Assembly (NCBI GenBank): GCA_944350405.1 | Contig: CALVPC010000008.1 | Span: forward strand, 1-19,011 | Direction: 5' to 3' | Source of the DNA: an uncultured Bacilli bacterium | Lineage (GTDB): Bacteria; Bacillota_I; Bacilli_A; RF39; UBA660 | DNA length: 19,011 nucleotides | In this document: piece after piece, positions 14,149-19,011 of the stretch | Numbering within the stretch: the stretch's first letter is position 1 | How the letters are laid out: the number at the start of each line of letters is the position of its first letter | Notes under the pieces: model-generated | What the model saw: only the letters and a program-made list of their open reading frames with translations | The model's database searches: none | Told to the model about the DNA's origin: nothing | Translations under genes and position numbers: made by a program

Positions 14149-14777
14149 CTTAACCTTGTTAAAATCTTTTTTTCACATCTAGATACTTTTACTTGGTTTA
14201 TACCTAGTTCTTTTGATAATTCACTTTGAGTAAGACCTTCGTGATACCTTTTTTCTATTATTGTTCTATCAAATTCACTTAATTTACTTATTTCTGTTTT
14301 TAAATCTAATATTTCTTCGTTATAAGCTTTTTCGTCATAGCCATAATAATTATATAATTCTATGTCTTCTTCACTATCCAAACTTATTGCAAGTAAAGTG
14401 GCATTTCTTGCTTCTTCTATTTTTCTTTTATCAATTTCTAAAAAAATAGCTATTTCATCATCATTTGGAGCATATCCTATTTTTTGAGTTAAATAATCTT
14501 TAGCTTTTTCTACAGAATTATTTAATTTTATTAAATCTTTACTTACTTTTAGAATATTGGATTCGCGTATATATTTTTTAACTTCTCCTAAAACATAGAA
14601 ATAGGCATAAGTAGAAAATTTAGTATTTTTGTCATTTTTATAATTTTCATATGCATTCATAAGTCCTATCATTCCAACTTGATATAGATCATCTTTATCA
14701 AAATAATAACTATATTTACTTATTATATTATAGACAATATATTCGTTTTCTTCTAAAATAGTAGCTTTTTCTTTCAT
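14133..14777 (-). CDS. sigF: Forespore sporulation sigma factor, SigF-like (short form)
   Basis: A sigma-70 family factor of the SigF/SigG/SigB group; by position after spoIIAA it should be the early forespore sigma-F. The 214 residues show region 2 (DDLYQVGMIGLMNAYENY at 29-46, then KFSTYAYFYVLGEVKKYIRES at 53-73), region 3 (KVSKDLIKL, GYAPNDDEIA) and region 4 with helix-turn-helix INQVKVSRCEKKIL (193-206), nearly identical in pattern to SigF of B. subtilis. It is about 40 residues shorter than that 255-residue protein, mostly at the N-terminus and in a contracted region 3-4 linker. The ATG overlaps the spoIIAA stop (ATGA) and has no strong ribosome site, so translation is coupled. SigG is the alternative identity; spoIIAA linkage favours SigF. 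Confidence 0.85.
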   Translation of the reverse strand: MKEKATILEENEYIVYNIISKYSYYFDKDDLYQVGMIGLMNAYENYKNDKNTKFSTYAYFYVLGEVKKYIRESNILKVSKDLIKLNNSVEKAKDYLTQKIGYAPNDDEIAIFLEIDKRKIEEARNATLLAISLDSEEDIELYNYYGYDEKAYNEEILDLKTEISKLSEFDRTIIEKRYHEGLTQSELSKELGINQVKVSRCEKKILTRLRTRLM

Positions 14778-15109
14778 ATATTAATTATCTCGTAGGCTGT
14801 TAATTCTTCGTTTATTTGATAAAGATTATCTGTGATATTAGTGTTATAATCAAATAATTTGTTTATTCCACATATTATTAATTTTCCTTTATTTTTTACT
14901 ATTTCATTATAGCTGTTTTTTATTACTTCTAAACCATATTTGTCAATGAAATCAAGCTTTTTTAAATTAATGAGGACATATTTTATTCCGTTATCTTTAA
15001 TTGTTAGTTCTAAATCTTCTTTTAAACGATGTGAGGTATCTCCATTTAAAATGCCTTTTAATCTTACTATAAGTATTCCTTGTTTAAATTCCATGTCTAT
15101 GTCTAACAT
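14774..15109 (-). CDS. spoIIAA: SpoIIAA-like anti-sigma-F factor antagonist lacking the phospho-serine
   Basis: A STAS-domain protein of 111 residues that aligns over its full length with SpoIIAA (IDMEFKQGILIVRLKGILNGDTS; YVLINLKKLDFID). In known species SpoIIAA binds the kinase/anti-sigma SpoIIAB and is switched off by phosphorylation of the Ser in the FMDSSGLGVI motif. Here that motif reads FIDKYGLEVI (54-63): both serines are replaced, by Lys 57 and Tyr 58. No spoIIAB follows; the next gene is sigF in an ATGA overlap. So the standard phosphorylation switch looks lost or rebuilt. The start ATG follows AAAGGAAG at good spacing. A diverged STAS protein with another partner is possible, but synteny with sigF and spoVA supports SpoIIAA ancestry. 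Confidence 0.85.
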   Translation of the reverse strand: MLDIDMEFKQGILIVRLKGILNGDTSHRLKEDLELTIKDNGIKYVLINLKKLDFIDKYGLEVIKNSYNEIVKNKGKLIICGINKLFDYNTNITDNLYQINEELTAYEIINI

Positions 15110-15213
15110 ATTTTTACTTCCTTTCTTTCTTACTATATTTTTGTAAGTATTAAAAATATATCAATACTATTAATAGTTTTGTGTCGATATATGATACTTG
15201 GAGAAAAACATTA

Positions 15214-15249
15214 TTAGACATTTTGTTTTTTAGTTATATATTTTTGCAT
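15214..15249 (-). CDS. Possible 11-codon leader ORF upstream of spoIIAA
   Basis: An ATG at 15249 follows a very strong ribosome site GAGGAGG (complement of 15257-15263) and opens MQKYITKKQNV before TAA. It ends 104 bases before spoIIAA. It may be a leader peptide, the worn start of a lost gene, or chance. Nothing else suggests a function. Confidence 0.25.
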   Translation of the reverse strand: MQKYITKKQNV

Positions 15250-15270
15250 AAAAAAACCTCCTCATTATAC

Positions 15271-15296
15271 AATTATCAAAAACTGTAATAATTCCT
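15271..15296 (-). promoter_or_regulatory. Possible sigma-H-like promoter of spoIIAA-sigF
   Basis: The minus strand has AGGAATT (15290-15296), matching the sigma-H -35, and GATAAT starting 12 bases later, a partial match to the sigma-H -10 (GAAT). A TATAAT at 15264-15269 is the competing sigma-A -10 but lacks a -35 at the right distance. In B. subtilis spoIIA is sigma-H driven. The call is tentative. Confidence 0.3.
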
Positions 15297-15307
15297 AGGT
15301 TTTATTA

Positions 15308-16036
15308 TTAATTTCTATTTAATTCATATAAAATTATACTAGTTGCTATAGCAACATTAAGACTTTCTACATTTTGTATTTTGATATAGATATTTTCTTT
15401 AATTTTTTCTTTTATTTCTTGAGAAATTCCATTTCCTTCACTACCTATAATGATGCAATAATTATCTTTTTCTATAGTTTTTACTTCTTTTCCACATTTT
15501 ACGTCTGTTCCATATATTTTTATTTTTAAATTATTAAGATAATCTATACTTTCTTTTAAATCTCGTCTTATTATATTTGCTTTAAAGATTGCTCCTTCAG
15601 TTGCCCTTACTGTTTTGTCATTATATAAATCACAACAGGTATTAGATAAAATTATTGTATTTATATTAAATGCTACTGCACTTCTTATAATTGTTCCAAG
15701 ATTTCCTGGATCCTGTACTCCATCTAACATTAAATATTTAGTTCCTTGATAGTTATTATTAGATTTTTTCCTACAAATTCCTATTACTTTAGAGGTGTTA
15801 ATATTTTTTATTTTATTCATTACTTCATTAGTTACTTCATATATAGGAACATTTACTTTAAATGGTAATGTTTCACCAGTTAATATATAAATTTCTAAAA
15901 GCATGGAGTTTTCTAGTGCTTCTTTGATTAAATTTTCAGTTTCAATTACAAATTTATTTTCTATATCGCGATATTTTTTTTGCTTTAATTTATTTATTAA
16001 TTTTATTTTATTATTATCTGTACTTGTTATTATCAT
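15308..16036 (-). CDS. RNA 2'-O-ribose methyltransferase, TrmH/SpoU family (YsgA-like)
   Basis: A SPOUT-fold, SAM-dependent methyltransferase acting on rRNA or tRNA. The 242 residues comprise an N-terminal substrate-binding domain (about 1-90, with the characteristic FVIETENLIKEAL) and the C-terminal trefoil-knot domain. The knot domain shows motif 1 DPGNLGTIIRSA (109-120), motif 2 GSEGNGIS (198-205) and motif 3 SLNVAIATSIILYE (225-238). These are complete, so activity is likely. The exact site cannot be read from sequence; RlmB-like 23S methylation is one possibility. It is the last gene of the ruvA operon, nine bases behind the YgjP-like gene. Confidence 0.92.
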   Translation of the reverse strand: MIITSTDNNKIKLINKLKQKKYRDIENKFVIETENLIKEALENSMLLEIYILTGETLPFKVNVPIYEVTNEVMNKIKNINTSKVIGICRKKSNNNYQGTKYLMLDGVQDPGNLGTIIRSAVAFNINTIILSNTCCDLYNDKTVRATEGAIFKANIIRRDLKESIDYLNNLKIKIYGTDVKCGKEVKTIEKDNYCIIIGSEGNGISQEIKEKIKENIYIKIQNVESLNVAIATSIILYELNRN

Positions 16037-16045
16037 AAATACTCC

Positions 16046-16684
16046 TTATATATTTTTCATTTCTTTTTTAATTTGTTTATAATTTGGAACGTATTTTTCT
16101 ACTTCATTCCAAAAATTGCTTGAATGATTGGGATGTTTTAGATGACATAGTTCATGATATATTACATATTCTAAATATTTAGGTTTGTACTTAATTAGCT
16201 CTAAATTTATCGTAATTGTCCTGCTAGTTATATTACAGACACCCCATTTTCCTTTCATTTTTCTTATTTTTAGTTCGGGTTTAAATCTAGTTTTTTCGAA
16301 GTTATCGTAACAATGATTATATATTTGTGGGAAAACTTCTTTAGCTTTTTTTCTATACCAATTATCTATGTTAGCATTTTTTCCTATAAAAGCTCTAGTG
16401 CTTCCTAATTCTATGTCTTTTTTATTTGTATAACATATATCATAAAGAGTTCCTAAATATTCAAATTTGTTTTGTTTTTTTAATTTTTTTTCTTCTTTTT
16501 GACGTAATGTTTTACTTATATAATTGATATTTGTTTCTACAAATTTTGTTATTCTTGATATAGGAATATTTTTAGGGGCAGTTATTTGAATAGTTAAATC
16601 ATCTTTTATTCGTAAATACATATTCTTATTATTTTTATATGTTATATTCACTTGATAACTTTTGCCATTTAATTCTATTTCCAT
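16046..16684 (-). CDS. YgjP-like zinc metallopeptidase-fold protein (DUF45)
   Basis: A 212-residue protein of the YgjP/DUF45 family, which has a metallopeptidase-like zinc site; the cellular substrate is poorly settled. The zinc motif YHELCH (176-181) has ligands His 177 and His 181 and catalytic Glu 178, and HPNHSSNFW supplies the third His (187). The upstream KMKGKWGVC and TITINLELIKYK are family hallmarks, and the N-terminal half is beta-rich. Its start overlaps the end of ruvB by ten bases, and no membrane segment or signal peptide is seen. Confidence 0.9.
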   Translation of the reverse strand: MEIELNGKSYQVNITYKNNKNMYLRIKDDLTIQITAPKNIPISRITKFVETNINYISKTLRQKEEKKLKKQNKFEYLGTLYDICYTNKKDIELGSTRAFIGKNANIDNWYRKKAKEVFPQIYNHCYDNFEKTRFKPELKIRKMKGKWGVCNITSRTITINLELIKYKPKYLEYVIYHELCHLKHPNHSSNFWNEVEKYVPNYKQIKKEMKNI

Positions 16685-17652
16685 ATTGTATATCTTTCTT
16701 TCTCAAAGTATTTGTAAGCTTTTTCTGTAGCTATTCTACCTCTAGAAGTTCTTTTTAGAAAGCCTTCTTGTATTAAGTATGGCTCATACATATCTTCTAT
16801 TGTAGATACTTCTTCCCCTATTGCAGTTGCTAAAGAATCAATTCCTACTGGTCCACCACTAAATTTTTCTATTACTGCTAGTATTAATTCTTTATCTGTT
16901 TCATCTAATCCTGATTTATCAATTTTTAATCTTTCTAAAGCTTTTTTTGTTACATCAATATCTATTATGTCTTTATTTTCTACTAGGGCAAAATCTCTTA
17001 CTCTTCTAAATAATTTATTAGCTATTCTTGGGGTTCCGCGACTTCTTTTAGCTAGTTCTCTAGCAGCCTCATCATCTATTTGAGTGTCTAAAACTCTACT
17101 GGTTCTTTTTACTATTTGAGTAAGTTCTTCTTCTGTATAATATTGTAATTTATTGACAATACCAAATCTATCTCTTAATGGTGATGTTAAATCTCCGGCT
17201 TTTGTTGTTGCTCCGACTAAGGTAAATGGTGGTAAATCTATTTTAATATTTCTGGTAGAGCCTTCACTTCCTATTATTATATCTAAAGTAAAATCTTCCA
17301 TGGCTGGATATAGTATTTCTTCAATATATCTTGGCATACGATGTATTTCATCAATAAATAATACATCGCCTGGTTCTAATGAAGATAATACTGCGGCTAG
17401 ATCACCAGGTTTTTCAATAGAAGGACCACTTGCTGTTTTAATATTTACATCTAACTCGTTAGCAATGATATAAGCCATTGTAGTTTTACCAAGTCCTGGA
17501 GGACCATACAATAATACATGATCTAAAGATTCATGTCTTATTTTTGCTGCTTCTATAAATACTTTCATATTTTCTTTTACTTCAGTTTGTCCAATATATT
17601 CATCAATTAAAGCAGGTCTTATTGATTTTTCAAATTGTTCATCTTGATTCAT
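16675..17652 (-). CDS. ruvB: Holliday junction branch-migration helicase RuvB
   Basis: RuvB is the hexameric AAA+ motor that drives branch migration of Holliday junctions together with RuvA. The 325 residues have the N-terminal RPALIDEYIGQ (12-22), Walker A GPPGLGKT (50-57), Walker B LFIDEIHR with Asp 101/Glu 102, the GATTKAGDLTSPLRDRFG sensor region, and the C-terminal winged helix ending FLKRTSRGRIATEKAY. Length is normal. The ATG lies two bases past tdk with AGAGGTG as ribosome site. ruvA is not adjacent, since tdk lies between them. A RuvC resolvase is not in the window; Firmicutes normally use RecU. Confidence 0.97.
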   Translation of the reverse strand: MNQDEQFEKSIRPALIDEYIGQTEVKENMKVFIEAAKIRHESLDHVLLYGPPGLGKTTMAYIIANELDVNIKTASGPSIEKPGDLAAVLSSLEPGDVLFIDEIHRMPRYIEEILYPAMEDFTLDIIIGSEGSTRNIKIDLPPFTLVGATTKAGDLTSPLRDRFGIVNKLQYYTEEELTQIVKRTSRVLDTQIDDEAARELAKRSRGTPRIANKLFRRVRDFALVENKDIIDIDVTKKALERLKIDKSGLDETDKELILAVIEKFSGGPVGIDSLATAIGEEVSTIEDMYEPYLIQEGFLKRTSRGRIATEKAYKYFEKERYTIWK

Positions 17653-17654
17653 AA

Positions 17655-18272
17655 TTACACCTCTCTTGTTAGATTATTTTTTATTATTTCTAAATCCATT
17701 TTTTTGACTTTTTCTAAATAACATTTTCCACATAGAGGAACGTATTCTATATTTTCTGTTCCATCTATTATAATTTCTTCACCTTCTTCGACAAATATAT
17801 TTCCTACTTTTCTTCCAACATATCTAGCAATGTTACCACAAGAACAAAGTGTTGTTAGTTCTTCTAAAACATCAGCAATTTCTAATAATCTTTTACTTCC
17901 TGCAAAGCTTTCCATCTTGAAATTTATTCTTAATCCATAGCATATTACTGGTATATTGCAAGCTTTTGATATTATAAATAATTCATCTACTTGACTTGTC
18001 GATAAAAATTGTGATTCATCTACTAAAATGCAACTTATATTTTTTAATTTTCCTTTTAATTTGTCTAATAGTCTATCAGAATACAAAATAAGAAGATCCG
18101 CTTTTCTTTGAAGACCTATTCTTGAAGAAATATTTTCTCCACCTTTTATATCAATTATTGGTTTTATGACCATTACTTGATATCCGTTTTCCTCATAATT
18201 GTGAGCTGTTCTTATTAAATCTATACTTTTTCCTGAGTTCATTGCAGCATATTTAAAATGCATTTTTGCCAT
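17655..18272 (-). CDS. tdk: Thymidine kinase (type II, zinc-containing)
   Basis: It phosphorylates thymidine to dTMP in nucleotide salvage. The 205-residue protein has a P-loop AAMNSGKS (9-16; the first residue is Ala where many have Gly), Walker-B-like DESQF with catalytic Glu 86, the lasso-type segment, and zinc ligands Cys 143/Cys 145 and Cys 181/Cys 184. Length and motif order are normal for type II kinases. The ATG follows AGGAGG. It is inserted between ruvA (15 bases upstream) and ruvB (two bases downstream), so it should share their transcript and possibly their damage response. Confidence 0.94.
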   Translation of the reverse strand: MAKMHFKYAAMNSGKSIDLIRTAHNYEENGYQVMVIKPIIDIKGGENISSRIGLQRKADLLILYSDRLLDKLKGKLKNISCILVDESQFLSTSQVDELFIISKACNIPVICYGLRINFKMESFAGSKRLLEIADVLEELTTLCSCGNIARYVGRKVGNIFVEEGEEIIIDGTENIEYVPLCGKCYLEKVKKMDLEIIKNNLTREV

Positions 18273-18287
18273 TGCTTTGTCCTCCTA

Positions 18288-18839
18288 CTACTTTAATAAT
18301 AGCTTTAGTGCTTCTTTTACTTGATCTTCTATTTTTAAACTATTATCTATTTTTATTATTATTGATTTAAAGTCTTTTTCTTTATAACCTAGTCCTTTTA
18401 ATACTTCAATTAATTCTTCATAATTAGCTGTTTCAATTTTATGGTCTTTATTTAATTTACCTTTTAAATCTAGAACGATTTGTTTAGCTACTTTTTCTCC
18501 AATTTTAGGGAACTTTTTAAGATATAAAATATTCTCTCTTTCTATTGCATCTACTATACCATTTATTGATCCTGTTGCAAACATAGGAAGTGCCATTTTT
18601 GGCCCTATTCCTTTTACTTCAATTAGTTTTAAAAATAATTCTTTTTCTTCTTTTGTTTTAAAGCCATATAAAGTGTGTTCATCCTCTCTAATATGTTCAT
18701 AAATATATACTATTACTTCCTTATCTATTTCAAAAGAATATGGATTTGGAACATTTATTTCATAACCTATATTGTTATTTTCTAATATTATTAGATTAGA
18801 TGTTTGATCCATTACTTTTCCTTTTATATAAGAATACAT
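18288..18839 (-). CDS. ruvA: Holliday junction DNA-binding protein RuvA
   Basis: RuvA is a tetrameric protein that holds the four-way junction and loads RuvB. The 183 residues comprise an N-terminal OB fold (MYSYIKGKV; HIREDEHTLYGF at 49-60), two helix-hairpin-helix motifs (VKGIGPKMAL at 75-84 and FPKIGEKVAKQIVLDLKGKL at 110-129), and a C-terminal RuvB-binding domain (about 137-183, ALKLLLK end). It is slightly shorter than the typical ~200, mostly in the flexible linker. The ATG follows GGAAGTGA. It is the first gene of the five-gene operon and has a LexA-like element in its promoter. Confidence 0.96.
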   Translation of the reverse strand: MYSYIKGKVMDQTSNLIILENNNIGYEINVPNPYSFEIDKEVIVYIYEHIREDEHTLYGFKTKEEKELFLKLIEVKGIGPKMALPMFATGSINGIVDAIERENILYLKKFPKIGEKVAKQIVLDLKGKLNKDHKIETANYEELIEVLKGLGYKEKDFKSIIIKIDNSLKIEDQVKEALKLLLK

Positions 18840-18859
18840 TCTATCACTTCCTTATATTA

Positions 18860-18887
18860 ATTATATCATACAAACACATGTTTGCAA
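18860..18887 (-). promoter_or_regulatory. Promoter of the ruvA operon
   Basis: TTGCAA (18882-18887) and TATAAT (18860-18865) on the minus strand are 16 bases apart, with TGA just before the -10 (extended type). It lies about 20 bases from the ruvA start. Confidence 0.7.
18871..18884. promoter_or_regulatory. LexA/DinR-box-like operator in the ruvA promoter
   Basis: The 14-base palindrome CAAACATGTGTTTG (minus-strand reading) has the layout of the Gram-positive SOS box CGAAC-RNRY-GTTCG, with one symmetric change (G to A) in each arm and a matching centre. It fills the -35/-10 spacer, where LexA would block RNA polymerase. ruvAB is LexA-controlled in B. subtilis, which supports the reading. Confidence 0.6.
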
Positions 18888-18924
18888 TAGTAGATAATTA
18901 AATATTTTTTAATAGTAATTATTA

Positions 18925-18954
18925 AAAAAGAAATTACCTTAGTAACTCCTTTTT
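18925..18954 (-). terminator. Terminator of the gene at the right edge
   Basis: On the minus strand AAAAAGGAGTTAC pairs along 13 positions (two G-U) with GTAATTTCTTTTT around a TAAG loop, ending in a T-rich tract. It precedes the ruvA promoter. Confidence 0.7.
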
Positions 18955-18960
18955 GTTTAA

Positions 18961-19011
18961 TTATTTTTTATATTTTTCAATTGACTCTATATTTTTTGGT
19001 TTTTTGTTTGT
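18961..19011 (-). CDS. C-terminal tail of an unidentified gene at the right edge
   Basis: One minus-strand frame is open from the edge for 16 codons (lysine-rich, ending IESIEKYKK) to a TAA that lies six bases before a good terminator. The spacing is what a gene end looks like, but such AT-rich sequence is easily open by chance. No product can be named. Confidence 0.35.
   Translation of the reverse strand, partial: TNKKPKNIESIEKYKK

Noticed and set aside
15150..15205. Inverted and near-inverted ATATATCAATACT-like repeats in front of spoIIAA
   Set aside because: The arms match poorly and the sequence is almost pure A/T; no clear hairpin or operator could be supported.

Overview
The window is a very AT-rich stretch of a low-GC Firmicutes (Bacilli-like) chromosome. 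Support for this: a T-box leader on asnS, scpAB, a spoVA operon, a SpoIIAA/sporulation sigma factor pair, strong AGGAGG-type ribosome binding sites, and TGA used as a stop while Trp is encoded by TGG (standard bacterial code). Spore genes point to an endospore former or a recent descendant of one. I cannot name the genus. Every supported gene lies on the minus strand, so the window reads biologically from right to left.

Layout in transcription order. (1) 18961-19011: probable tail of an off-window gene, followed by a terminator. (2) 15308-18839: a tight five-gene unit, ruvA-tdk-ruvB-(YgjP-like metalloprotein)-(SpoU-type RNA methyltransferase), behind one promoter that contains a LexA-box-like palindrome. 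(3) 12296-15109: a sporulation block. spoIIAA and sigF are coupled by an ATGA overlap, a terminator follows, then spoVAC-spoVAD-spoVAE sit behind a sigma-G-like promoter. spoIIAB, normally between spoIIAA and sigF, is absent, and the phospho-accepting serine of SpoIIAA is replaced. (4) 10845-12230: scpA-scpB with tRNA-Leu(CAA) ten bases behind scpB, then a terminator.

(5) 6470-10743: an accessory block bounded by tRNA-Leu and tRNA-Thr. It has six genes, five of them unrecognised and one an ADP-ribosylglycohydrolase. Four of the six form a close operon. No integrase is seen, but a 14-base near-repeat flanks the block. (6) 6231-6450: tRNA-Thr(CGU), preceded by a possible promoter, a structured segment of about 100 bases and its own terminator, which together suggest a small RNA or an attenuated leader. 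(7) 2874-6048: a P2A-type cation (probably Ca2+) ATPase followed by a family 6 (hypoxanthine-type) DNA glycosylase. (8) 1798-2739: a very asparagine-rich, tail-anchored protein. (9) 145-1757: asparaginyl-tRNA synthetase behind an AAC-specifier T-box. (10) 1-27: probable first codons of another gene with its own promoter.

The most notable signals are the stripped-down sigma-F control module, the accessory block with an ADP-ribose-removing enzyme beside a large unknown protein, the candidate RNA upstream of tRNA-Thr, and the Asn-rich membrane protein directly upstream of the asparagine-responsive T-box.
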